The position numbers and the translations under genes were made by a program. From Sphingomonas spermidinifaciens (GTDB lineage Bacteria > Pseudomonadota > Alphaproteobacteria > Sphingomonadales > Sphingomonadaceae): a stretch of 64,000 nt of DNA. How positions within the stretch are numbered: the stretch's first letter is position 1; each line of letters begins with the position of its first letter. This document shows positions 19,961 to 26,748 of the stretch, piece by piece. The notes under the pieces are model-generated. The model worked only from the letters and a program-made list of their open reading frames with translations. It was not told the DNA's origin and did not search any database. The stretch is from NCBI RefSeq assembly GCF_002351485.1, contig NZ_NWMW01000001.1, positions 372,001 to 436,000 of the forward strand, given 5' to 3'.

Positions 19961-20821
19961 TCAGGCGAACAGCGGCGGCCGATCGGCCGGGACGGTGCGC
20001 ACCGGCGTGCTCGTCGCCGCCGCCAGGTCGATCGCGAAGCCGAACAGCAGGAACGCGCCGAACAGCTGGCCGAGCTCGCCCAGGCTCGGCATCGTGCTGT
20101 CGGGTCCATAGAGCGCGCCGGGCCGGGTGGCGTCGAGATCTGCCTGCGTCGCGACCTCGCCCGTCAGTTCCGAGCGCCAGCCCGAACCGGTCGCATTCTC
20201 GTTGAGCACGAACCCGTCGCGCGTCGCCGCGTCTAGCGCCTCGCCATCGTTCGACATCGAGATGCTGAGGTCGCCGAGCTGGTTCTGGCTGATCCCCTCG
20301 ACCAGGATCGCGCGGTCGTCCTTGGTGATCGTCAGCGAGCTCGCGACATAGGCATTGGGATTGTCACCGAACGGCTCGGTCCCGATCGTGATCTTGGTCC
20401 CGTTCTCGAGCGTGAAGGTCGTCGTGCCCCAGAAGTCATAGACATGCTGGCCGTCGACCTCGACATGCGGGTCGCCCCAGATGCGCGTGGTCTCGCCGGT
20501 CGCGGCGTTGCGGATAGTGATCTCCGAATTGCGCTCGTCGAGCTGGAGGGTGTAGCCGTCGCCCAGGTCGATATCGCCGCCATGCTCGCCGGTCAGCTTG
20601 GCTTCCCACTTCGCCTCGGGAAGCGGCGCGAATTCGCCACCCGCGAGCAGTCCGGCCTGCACCTGATAGAGCGAGGCCAGCTCACGAAAGGCATATGCGC
20701 TCGCCTCCAGCCGGTCAGCGAAGCTGGCGGCGATGCGCCCGCCCATCATCAGTCCCGCCGCCTGACCCAGCCGCGCACCCGCGGCGATCGAGAAGGCGGC
20801 ATTGAAGCTGTTGTCGATCAT
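19961..20821 (-). CDS. DUF1521 (metal-induced autocleavage) protein, candidate T3SS effector
   Basis: The 286-residue protein contains the DUF1521/MIIA domain, known from the Bradyrhizobium type III effectors NopE1 and NopE2, which cleaves itself between Asp and Pro of a GD-PHVD motif when calcium is bound. Here TRIWGDPHVEVDGQHVYDFW places the scissile bond at Asp117-Pro118. Acidic metal-binding positions follow (LENGTKITIG, GDLSISMSNDGEALD). Residues 1-60 are helical and Ala/Gly-rich without a Sec signal. The C-terminus has a hydrophobic stretch, LFGAFLLFGFAIDLAAA. It is the second gene of a unit led by the 20866-21300 gene and T3SS box 2. Confidence 0.82.
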   Translation of the reverse strand: MIDNSFNAAFSIAAGARLGQAAGLMMGGRIAASFADRLEASAYAFRELASLYQVQAGLLAGGEFAPLPEAKWEAKLTGEHGGDIDLGDGYTLQLDERNSEITIRNAATGETTRIWGDPHVEVDGQHVYDFWGTTTFTLENGTKITIGTEPFGDNPNAYVASSLTITKDDRAILVEGISQNQLGDLSISMSNDGEALDAATRDGFVLNENATGSGWRSELTGEVATQADLDATRPGALYGPDSTMPSLGELGQLFGAFLLFGFAIDLAAATSTPVRTVPADRPPLFA

Positions 20822-20865
20822 CGTCCCGTTCCCTTGGCAGTCGAATGGCCGGGACGACGCGCTGG

Positions 20866-21300
20866 TCAGCGCGACGCTTCCAGCCGGATGGTCACTTGGT
20901 CCAGAAACTCGGTCACGCCTTCGACGCCCTCGCGGGCGGGGGCTTGCCCCGCGAGGGCGTCGTCGACGCGCTCCAGCGTGCTCCCGTCGACGCGCGCCGC
21001 CATATGTGCGGCGATCGTGCCCGCGAGCGCCTCGATCGCGCGCATCAGCTCGCCCTCCGCGGCCGGCGCGCTGCCGGGAAAGGCGCGCGTTGCCATGTCG
21101 GCGACCTCGCGCAGGCGATAGGGGTCGGCGGCGGGCGCTCGGCCGCCCACCCCGATCCCCAGTTCGTCGACAATCCGCCCGACCACCGCCAGCGCGACGC
21201 TGCGCACGCTCGCCTCGCCGACGCTGGCGGGGCTGCGCCCGTCGCGGCCGGCGGGGTCGATGGGGCCGAGCGGCCCGGTATGGATGCGGTCGATGGTCAT
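20866..21300 (-). CDS. Hypothetical acidic protein upstream of the DUF1521 gene
   Basis: A 144-residue protein I do not recognise. The N-terminal 35 residues are polar and disorder-like (MTIDRIHTGPLGPIDPAG). The remainder is predicted helical and mildly acidic, with no signal peptide or membrane segment. It lies 44 bp upstream of the DUF1521 gene in the same direction, with T3SS box 2 about 70 bp before its start. Size, charge and place would suit a secretion chaperone for the DUF1521 protein, or an early secreted substrate; neither is shown by sequence. Confidence 0.6.
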   Translation of the reverse strand: MTIDRIHTGPLGPIDPAGRDGRSPASVGEASVRSVALAVVGRIVDELGIGVGGRAPAADPYRLREVADMATRAFPGSAPAAEGELMRAIEALAGTIAAHMAARVDGSTLERVDDALAGQAPAREGVEGVTEFLDQVTIRLEASR

Positions 21301-21350
21301 CGTCTTTCCCGATCAGCGTTGTGGCATCGCAAAGCACGCGGCGCGCTCCG

Positions 21351-21383
21351 CGAAACGCTTAGACGAGATAATCGGAACGATTA
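21351..21383. promoter_or_regulatory. T3SS box 2: perfect palindrome plus half site
   Basis: TAATCGGAACGATTA (21369-21383) is a perfect palindrome with a 3-bp centre. Seven bases away CGAAACGCTTA (21351-21361) repeats one side of box 1. Both lie 50-85 bp upstream of the leftward 20866-21300 gene. The same core occurs at 18082 and 24251. Confidence 0.6.
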
Positions 21384-21481
21384 GTCGTGGCGAGCGCGGG
21401 GTAAACGCAAGGGGCGTCCTGGCCGGCGCCGCCTCGATCGGACGCTCGCAACCGAGTTCGGCTATCGAGCCGCCCCCATCC

Positions 21482-21736
21482 TCAAAGCCCGGCTTTGGCG
21501 CAGAGCGCGTAGAGCGGCCGAACCTTTGCATGCCCTGTGCCGTGCATCGCGGCGAGCCGCGCGCGACCGGCACAGGCGATCCGCCGCCGCCGCTTCGTCC
21601 GCGGCGCGCGTCGCCGTGACGCTTTCAGATGCGCGTTCACAGCGACAATCCCCGCAGGCGATGATTCCCGAGACGATTCGAAGCCGACCGCGGGCACCAT
21701 TGACGTCAACCTGCTCCGATCATTGCATGACGCCAC
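21482..21736 (-). pseudogene. Remnant of the gene B family (third copy)
   Basis: The last 30 codons (CAGRARLAAMHGTGHAKV, then PLYALCAKAGL) match the C-termini of the small secreted proteins at 22091 and 23135. No signal peptide can be read upstream, and the N-terminal part is unlike the other two, so this is probably a decayed copy. The upstream 350 bp toward 22090 hold no other gene I can support. Confidence 0.5.
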
Positions 21737-22090
21737 TCATGCTCCGGCCTTCGGATACGATGATGCCGGATCACTCCGCCCGGGAAGCACCAGTCATCAA
21801 GGTCGCGCCGAGATCCTCAACCGACCGCGACCGGTGCCGCGGCGACCATGGCGCGGCCGTCATGTTCGTCGCTTGCGATCGGCGACTGACGAGGCAGGTC
21901 GTCGACTTCGGCATGGCCGGGCCGCGGGGGTTTGCAGGGGCGGCGTTGACAGTTTCGTCGCCGCCTCGGCCGCGATTTGCGCCGTGCGCGCACCGTCGTC
22001 CTTGTTGAGCGGGGTTGGCACGAACGGGATCCGATCAGTGACCAAGCATTGTGGCCGGCCGATAGGTGTCGAGCATCGCGCATTATCCCG

Positions 22091-22387
22091 TCAATAGCCG
22101 AGGCGATTGCACAGGCCGTAGAGCTGCTGCACCCGGGGGTCGCTTGCCCCAAAACGCGCTCGGATCGAGGCGCGTTGCGCACAGGTCGAACGCGCGCGAG
22201 CCGCGTTGTCGACGCGCCGGCTGCCGCCGCCGCGGGCAATTCGGTCAGCGTGATTGCGCATCGTTGCGCTGTGCACCCCCGCTTGGCCGACAGCGACAGG
22301 ATCGATCTGTGCCATGGCACCGCTCGTCGGGAAGCATAGCGTCGCAAGTCCGAGCGGTACCGCCGTATGTCTAATCGGGCTACGCAT
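22091..22387 (-). CDS. Small secreted protein, gene B paralogue
   Basis: A 98-residue protein starting at ATG 22387, which has a perfect AGGAGG ribosome binding site at the right distance. Residues 1-27 form a Sec signal peptide ending SGAMAQ. The C-terminus, CAQRASIRARFGASDPRV then QLYGLCNRLGY, has two cysteines and matches the 23135-23425 protein. The function is unknown. It lies 82 bp downstream of a broken copy of gene A, mirroring the intact A-B arrangement at 23135-24145. Confidence 0.65.
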   Translation of the reverse strand: MRSPIRHTAVPLGLATLCFPTSGAMAQIDPVAVGQAGVHSATMRNHADRIARGGGSRRVDNAARARSTCAQRASIRARFGASDPRVQQLYGLCNRLGY

Positions 22388-22469
22388 CAACACCTCCTGC
22401 GAAAGTCACTGGGAGAACAGCGCATCAAGGCTGCTCCTCCTTCGAAACCGCATTACGACAAAGCGGGCA

Positions 22470-22745
22470 TTACTGCTTACGAGCGGTGTTCGACATCGCT
22501 TCGCCGACCGTCTTGATCGCGTTGCTGGTCGCGTTCATCAGCATCGATAACTGCTGCGACACGACGCTGAACTCGGCCGATGCCTTGGGATCGTCCTTGG
22601 TCATCGCCTTGGCCCGGTGGTCATCTCGTCGCCCAGCTCGTTGAGCTGATCGCCCAGCGCCTTCGCCATCGCCATCGCCATCAGCCAGCCCGGCGCCTTG
22701 CCGCCCGAGCGGGCCGACCGGACCTCGTCGCTGTCACTTGTGTCG
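22470..22745 (-). pseudogene. Truncated, frameshifted duplicate of gene A (23525-24145)
   Basis: Read leftward, the sequence gives KAPGWLMAMAMAKALGDQL, then a one-base deletion near 22620, then FSVVSQQLSMLMNATSNAI and ARKQ-stop in the next frame. This matches the last 80 residues of the gene at 23525 almost codon for codon. The first 120 residues are missing. The copy is clearly non-functional in its present form. Confidence 0.8.
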
Positions 22746-22821
22746 TGCCGAGTTGGACTCCGCCCGCACGCCTCACGCCATCAGGGGGTTGTGAGATCGG
22801 AGCGTCGCCCCGGCATTCAGA

Positions 22822-23100
22822 TCAGGGCTTTGCGACTGCCGCGCCCACTGCGGCTCGCCCTTCAGCGTCGCCGAATTGAAGGTCCGGACCAGCCTGTCGG
22901 AAGATGTCGTCAGCGAGGTCGGCTGGCTCGCTCAGGCTAAGCGGCGAAAAACGCTGCGTCTGGATCGGCGCGGCCGCCATACTAAGCGAAGCTTCGATGA
23001 CGCCACACTCCACGCGATCCTCTGTCGCCTGATCGCCAGGTGTTCGCAGCGGTAGAAACCACCGTGCGGCGGCAACCTCGCCAGTTAGGGGAACCGTCAT
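22822..23100 (-). pseudogene. Possible broken or orphan ORF between the two A-B units
   Basis: A 92-residue reading frame (MTVPLTGEVAAARW...) starts 34 bp after gene B. Near 22900 the codon pattern changes: the neighbouring frame becomes GC-ending and continues as FNSATLKGEPQWARQSQ to a stop at 22773, suggesting a frameshift. There is no recognisable domain or signal peptide. It may be the remnant of a gene carried with the duplicated unit. Confidence 0.35.
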
Positions 23101-23134
23101 AGACATTTCCAAATTTGAGAGAATGTCGGAGGCA

Positions 23135-23425
23135 TCAGTACCCGGCGTTCCTGCACAATCGTTCCAACTTGACGACCGACGGATGCGACGCACCTTGCTG
23201 GGCACGAAATCGCGCTCGCTGTGAACAGGCTGCCGCTTGCGAGGCATTGCGAGCTTTCCCTGTACGTCGAACCGACGTTCCGCGCGCCCGTTCGGCATGA
23301 AGACGAGCCGAGTCACTGATCGCGCGATCGCGCGCCCAAGCGCTTGTATCGATGACGGGCGATATGTCTTGTGCTGCAGCCGGACAGGCCAATGCGATCG
23401 CAAATAGAGCCATAGGATACTTCAT
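23135..23425 (-). CDS. Small secreted protein (gene B)
   Basis: A 96-residue protein with a Sec signal (MKYPMALFAIALACPAAAQ) and a basic mature part ending CSQRARFRAQQGASHPSV then LERLCRNAGY with paired cysteines. ATG 23425 has a GGAG 8 bp upstream; an in-frame ATG at 23443 would spoil the signal peptide. It lies 99 bp downstream of gene A, after a stem-loop. Being Sec-exported, it is likely periplasmic rather than injected. The function is unknown. Confidence 0.68.
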   Translation of the reverse strand: MKYPMALFAIALACPAAAQDISPVIDTSAWARDRAISDSARLHAERARGTSVRRTGKARNASQAAACSQRARFRAQQGASHPSVVKLERLCRNAGY

Positions 23426-23467
23426 GTCGCAACTCCGAAACATCCGATCATCGTCCTAGCATCAAAT

Positions 23468-23494
23468 GGGGCTGACCTTTAATGGGTCAGCCCC
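23468..23494 (-). terminator. Stem-loop after gene A
   Basis: GGGGCTGACC and GGTCAGCCCC form a perfect 10-bp stem with a 7-base loop, 30 bp downstream of the gene A stop. The leftward transcript continues ATTTGATG, a poor T tract. It may be a partial terminator or a 3' stabiliser that lets gene A be expressed above gene B. Confidence 0.55.
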
Positions 23495-23524
23495 TAGTGC
23501 GTGGCAGTTATGGGACGAAGCGAG

Positions 23525-24145
23525 TTACTGCTTGCGCGCCATACCCGCGAGAGCCTCGCCGATCGTCTTGATCGCGTTGTTAGTCGCATTCATGAGCATG
23601 CTGAACTGCTGAGAAACGACGCCGAACTCGGCCGAAGAGCTCGGATCCTTTTCGCTGATGGTAGCCGCGCGCTGCTCCATGTCCGCCGCAAGCTCGTCCA
23701 GCTTCTCACCGAGCACGGTTGCCATCGCCATCAACCAGCCGGGGGCTCCAGGCACGCCAGCCTTACCCTTCGGATTGGCCTTCGCTTCCTTGAAGTCCTC
23801 ACTCTGGCTCATCTGATCGACGATATCGCGGATGAAGTCGTTGGAAACACGCTGCGCATTGCCGATCTCCGCCGGGCTTGCGCCATACTCGGCACCAAAG
23901 GCTTGCAGCGCCTCATCAGCGTTCCGAAACTGCCCCGCGAAGTCGCCGTTCGCACCAGCGAATGCACCTTGCGCCATGTCGATCGTCGACTGCGGCAGGC
24001 CAAGCTGGTTGCCCATCGACTGGATGATCTGCTGGCCCATCTGCGAGATAATCTGCGTCGCCAGCTGCGCGACGATCCCGCCCGCCGGGCCGAGCGCCGC
24101 GGTGGCGAGAAGCGAAACCGGGTTGAAACCGCCGATACCGAACAT
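23525..24145 (-). CDS. Candidate T3SS needle-like or translocator-like secreted protein (gene A)
   Basis: A 206-residue protein without a Sec signal, starting at ATG 24145 with an AAGGAG ribosome binding site. Residues 1-45 are hydrophobic and Gly/Ala-rich (MFGIGGFNPVSLLATAALGP, then repeated QIISQMGQQIIQSMG). The C-terminus FSMLMNATNNAIKTIGEAL plus MARKQ resembles the end of the 35036 SctF-like protein (MSFLSNSSHTSL...ALETMARKS). T3SS box 3 lies about 105 bp upstream. A duplicated, broken copy lies at 22470. I infer a structural secreted component of the injectisome, either a second needle/filament subunit or a translocator. No named family is recognised. Confidence 0.6.
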   Translation of the reverse strand: MFGIGGFNPVSLLATAALGPAGGIVAQLATQIISQMGQQIIQSMGNQLGLPQSTIDMAQGAFAGANGDFAGQFRNADEALQAFGAEYGASPAEIGNAQRVSNDFIRDIVDQMSQSEDFKEAKANPKGKAGVPGAPGWLMAMATVLGEKLDELAADMEQRAATISEKDPSSSAEFGVVSQQFSMLMNATNNAIKTIGEALAGMARKQ

Positions 24146-24250
24146 CGTCTGTCTCCTTGAGTGATCTTTCCCGGCGATGCTCCCCACCGCCGTCGCCATC
24201 CTTCTCCCCCATTCCCCCCGCCGCCACACTCACCGATCCGACTAGCGGCC

Positions 24251-24265
24251 TAATCGAATCGCTTA
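24251..24265. promoter_or_regulatory. T3SS box 3 upstream of gene A
   Basis: TAATCGAATCGCTTA. Together with the preceding GGCC it agrees with box 1 (18082) in all but one base. It overlaps the TAA stop codon of the LuxR-type regulator and lies about 105 bp before gene A, so it can drive gene A independently of the export operon. Confidence 0.55.
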
Positions 24266-24619
24266 GCTGAGCGGGTGAAACAGCACGCCCGCGAGCGCGA
24301 TGAGCTCGCGCACGCCGTCGAGCTCGAGCTTGCGGCACATGTTGTTGAGGTGGACGCGCACCGTATTCTCGCTGATGACGAGGAGCGTCGCGATATCGGC
24401 GTTGGCGCGGCCCCAGCCGAGGAAGCGCAGCACCGCCGCCTCGGTCCGGGTCAGCGTCTGGATCGCCTCCAGGTGGCGCGCCGGGATGCGGCTCTTGGGA
24501 ATCCGGAACTCGCCGACCAGTTCCTCCTCGGTCGCCGCAACCGCGTCGGCCTTGCGCAGCAGGCGCATCAGCTCGCGCAGGCGGACTTCCTCGGCGGGGT
24601 CGAAGGCGTCGTCGCTCAT
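24263..24619 (-). CDS. LuxR/NarL-type HTH regulator of the T3SS locus
   Basis: A 118-residue protein with a C-terminal LuxR helix-turn-helix: LTRTEAAVLRFLGWGRANAD, then ISENTVRVHLNNMCRKLEL. The N-terminal 55 residues are helical and charged, too short for a receiver or autoinducer domain, so it belongs to the small stand-alone GerE-like type. Its ATG at 24619 overlaps the stop of sctT (ATGA), making it the last gene of the export operon and tying regulator dose to apparatus synthesis. It is the best candidate, by position only, to act on the TAATCG-N3-CGmTTA boxes. Confidence 0.83.
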   Translation of the reverse strand: MSDDAFDPAEEVRLRELMRLLRKADAVAATEEELVGEFRIPKSRIPARHLEAIQTLTRTEAAVLRFLGWGRANADIATLLVISENTVRVHLNNMCRKLELDGVRELIALAGVLFHPLS

Positions 24620-25410
24620 CGTGCCAGCGCCCCGATCACCGCCTTCACAACGCCGCCGCGCTCGGCGAGGTCGTTGACGACCGCCTGGGCGATCGCGGGG
24701 ATCAGCGTGACGAGCAGCAGCGTCGCCGCCCAAGCCTTGAGCGACAGCGACAGCGAGAAGACGTTGAGTTGCTGCGCGAAGCGGTTGAGCAGCCCGAGCC
24801 CTGCATCGATGACGTAGAGGACCATGAGGACGGGCGCGGAGATCAGGAAAGCGAGCATCATCAGCCGCCCGAACTCGTTCTCGAAGACACGGAGCGACCC
24901 CATGTCGAGGCTCGGCCAGTCGGCGGCGATCGGCCAGATCGCATAGCTTTCGATGACCGTCCCGACGAGCAGCAAGAGGCCGCCGCTGGCGCAGAAGATC
25001 ACGTTGGCCAGCCGCCCCAGCAGCGCGCCGTTCAATGAGGTCATGTTGCCGCCCATCGGTTCGAGCACCTGGCCGATCGTCGCGCCGACCTTCGCATCGA
25101 TGATCTCCCCCGCCGCCTCGATCGCCCAGAGCAACGTCCCGAAGAAGAAGCCGATCACGAGCCCGGCGGCAGCTTCCTTGAGCAGCATCCGCGCCCATTG
25201 GAGCGCGCCCATGCCACTGGGATCGACCGAGGGCTGCATGACGAAGGCGACGCCGCCCAGCGTCAGGATGATCGCGTTGCGCACCGTCGGCGGAATGACG
25301 TCGCGCGCGAACACGGGCACCAATACGAAGGCGAAGCCGAACCGCGCCGAGGCGAGTGCGACGAGCAGCAACTGCGCGCCCCAGGGCTGCGACGCAATCC
25401 CGCCCCCCAT
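24616..25410 (-). CDS. sctT: T3SS export apparatus protein SctT
   Basis: Inner-membrane export gate component (FliR/YscT/HrcT family). The 264-residue protein has about six membrane segments, the conserved EAAGEIIDAKVGATIGQVLEP loop region and QLNVFSLSLSLKAWAA near the C-terminus, typical of the non-flagellar branch. ATG 25410 overlaps the sctS stop. It forms the export gate with SctR and SctS encoded just upstream. Confidence 0.93.
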   Translation of the reverse strand: MGGGIASQPWGAQLLLVALASARFGFAFVLVPVFARDVIPPTVRNAIILTLGGVAFVMQPSVDPSGMGALQWARMLLKEAAAGLVIGFFFGTLLWAIEAAGEIIDAKVGATIGQVLEPMGGNMTSLNGALLGRLANVIFCASGGLLLLVGTVIESYAIWPIAADWPSLDMGSLRVFENEFGRLMMLAFLISAPVLMVLYVIDAGLGLLNRFAQQLNVFSLSLSLKAWAATLLLVTLIPAIAQAVVNDLAERGGVVKAVIGALAR

Positions 25411-25679
25411 CAGCCGCGCACCATCCCCGCAAAGCCCGAGAAGATCTGGTCGCTGAAGGTGAACAGGCTGCCCGCCAGCAGCCCGGCGGTGACGAACAGC
25501 GTCGCCACCACCGCGAAGAACTTGAGCGTGTATTGCAGCGTCTGTTCCTGCAGCTGCGTCGCGGCCTGCACGATCGCGACGAGCAGGCCGACGGCCGACG
25601 CCGCGACGATCGGCGGGGCGGACAGGAGCAGGACCAGCCACAGCGCCTGCGTCGTGACCGATAGGATCGAATCGGTCAT
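25410..25679 (-). CDS. sctS: T3SS export apparatus protein SctS
   Basis: An 89-residue export gate protein (FliQ/YscS/HrcS family) with two membrane helices flanking the conserved VAIVQAATQLQEQTLQYTLK loop. ATG 25679 follows a GGAGGGAG ribosome binding site. Unusually for this tight operon it is separated from sctR by 147 bp, which hold a repeat. Confidence 0.93.
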   Translation of the reverse strand: MTDSILSVTTQALWLVLLLSAPPIVAASAVGLLVAIVQAATQLQEQTLQYTLKFFAVVATLFVTAGLLAGSLFTFSDQIFSGFAGMVRG

Positions 25680-25698
25680 GCCGCCCGCTCCCTCCATC

Positions 25699-25810
25699 CC
25701 ATCCGTTCGTATCGGGCGAAGTCGAGGCACATCGCCGAGCGAAGCCGAGGCCAGTGCTGTTGCATGCCTCGACTACGCTCAGCCGGCCCCCTCGACTTGG
25801 CTCGGGGCGA
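25699..25810. repeat. Dispersed inverted repeat between sctR and sctS
   Basis: Several copies of a CGAGCGAAGCCGAGG-like word occur in both orientations: GAAGTCGAGGCACATCG, CGAGCGAAGCCGAGGCCA, GCATGCCTCGACTACGCTC and CCTCGACTTGGCTCGG. They can form a large cruciform or RNA stem. The repeat resembles REP-type intergenic elements of sphingomonads and is an insertion in an otherwise overlapping operon. Confidence 0.6.
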
Positions 25811-25826
25811 CCGGATTGGAAGCGCC

Positions 25827-26477
25827 TCACACATAACTCAGCACCAGATTGTGACTGATCTTTACCCACCCATCGACCAGCACGAACAAGAGGAGCTTGA
25901 ACGGCAGCGAGATCGTCACCGGCGACAGCATCATCATGCCGAGCGCCAGCAGGATGTTCGAGATGACCAGGTCGATGACCAGGAACGGCAGAAACAGCAG
26001 GAAGCCGATCTGGAACGCCGTCGTCAGTTCCTTCACGACAAAGGCCGGGATGACGACGATGAAGTCGGTCGGCGCCGCCGCCAGCGTATTGGTCTTGGCG
26101 GCGACTCGCGCCTGGGTGCGGACGAAGAAGTCGCGCTCGCCGGGATCGCTATGCTCGATGAGGAACGCGCGCAGCGGCTCCTTGGCGCGGTCGGCGGTGT
26201 CGAAGATCTGTGCGGTCTGCTGGCCGGTCGGGTTCGGCCCGGCCGCCGCCTGCATCTGCTGGATCGTCGGGTACATGACGTAGAGCGACAGGATCAGCGC
26301 CAGCCCGTTGAGGACGAGGTTGGGCGGCACCTGCTGAAGTCCGAGGGCGTTGCGGACGAGGCTGAGCACCACGACGATCTTGGTGAAACTCGTCACCATC
26401 ACCGCGAAAAAGGGCGCGAGCGCGATAAGGACGACGGTGACGAGCGCCGTGCCCGGCGTGAAGGCGGAAAGGTCCAT
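25827..26477 (-). CDS. sctR: T3SS export apparatus protein SctR
   Basis: Core export gate protein (FliP/YscR/HrcR family). The 216-residue protein has FAVMVTSFTKIVVVLSLVRNALG at the N-terminus with the invariant TSFTK(I/V) and ALG(L)QQVPPN. The C-terminal pair of membrane helices carries GFLLFLPFLVIDLVISNIL and MMMLSP. Unlike many FliP proteins it has no N-terminal cleaved signal peptide, as expected of the injectisome branch. It follows the sctQ C-terminal gene by 4 bp. Confidence 0.95.
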   Translation of the reverse strand: MDLSAFTPGTALVTVVLIALAPFFAVMVTSFTKIVVVLSLVRNALGLQQVPPNLVLNGLALILSLYVMYPTIQQMQAAAGPNPTGQQTAQIFDTADRAKEPLRAFLIEHSDPGERDFFVRTQARVAAKTNTLAAAPTDFIVVIPAFVVKELTTAFQIGFLLFLPFLVIDLVISNILLALGMMMLSPVTISLPFKLLLFVLVDGWVKISHNLVLSYV

Positions 26478-26481
26478 GCGC

Positions 26482-26748
26482 CTACTCCCCGATCAGCACG
26501 CCGTAGGCGTCGCCGACCGACACGAGCGTGCCGCGCGCGAAGGGCCGTCCGCTGGCGAGCAAGCGCACGGCGATACCGCCCCCCTCGTCGGCATCGACAG
26601 GCACGACGCTCCCCTCCCGCAGGCCCTGAATGTCGCCGAGCGTCAGGGCGCCCGCGTCGATCTCGATCATCACCGGCACGGCGAAGCGGGCGTCGGGGGA
26701 TGGCGTCGCCACCGCATCGGCGGCAGGTCGTTCGGTCAGGTCCTGCAT
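26482..26748 (-). CDS. sctQ: T3SS cytoplasmic ring protein, SPOA2 part (SctQ C-terminal / FliN-like)
   Basis: An 88-residue protein that is essentially one SPOA (FliN/SctQ C-terminal) domain: VPVMIEIDAGALTLGDIQGL, GSVVPVDADEGGGIAVRLLASG, then RGTLVSVGDAYGVLI. It makes the sorting-platform or C-ring dimer. ATG 26748 directly adjoins the stop of the SPOA1 gene, so SctQ is encoded as two adjacent genes here, as in Pseudomonas syringae HrcQA/HrcQB. Confidence 0.88.
   Translation of the reverse strand: MQDLTERPAADAVATPSPDARFAVPVMIEIDAGALTLGDIQGLREGSVVPVDADEGGGIAVRLLASGRPFARGTLVSVGDAYGVLIGE

Noticed and set aside
21817..22347. A 176-codon leftward ORF overlapping the B paralogue.
   Set aside because: Arg-rich shadow with no start signals; the overlapping frame has a perfect ribosome binding site and signal peptide.
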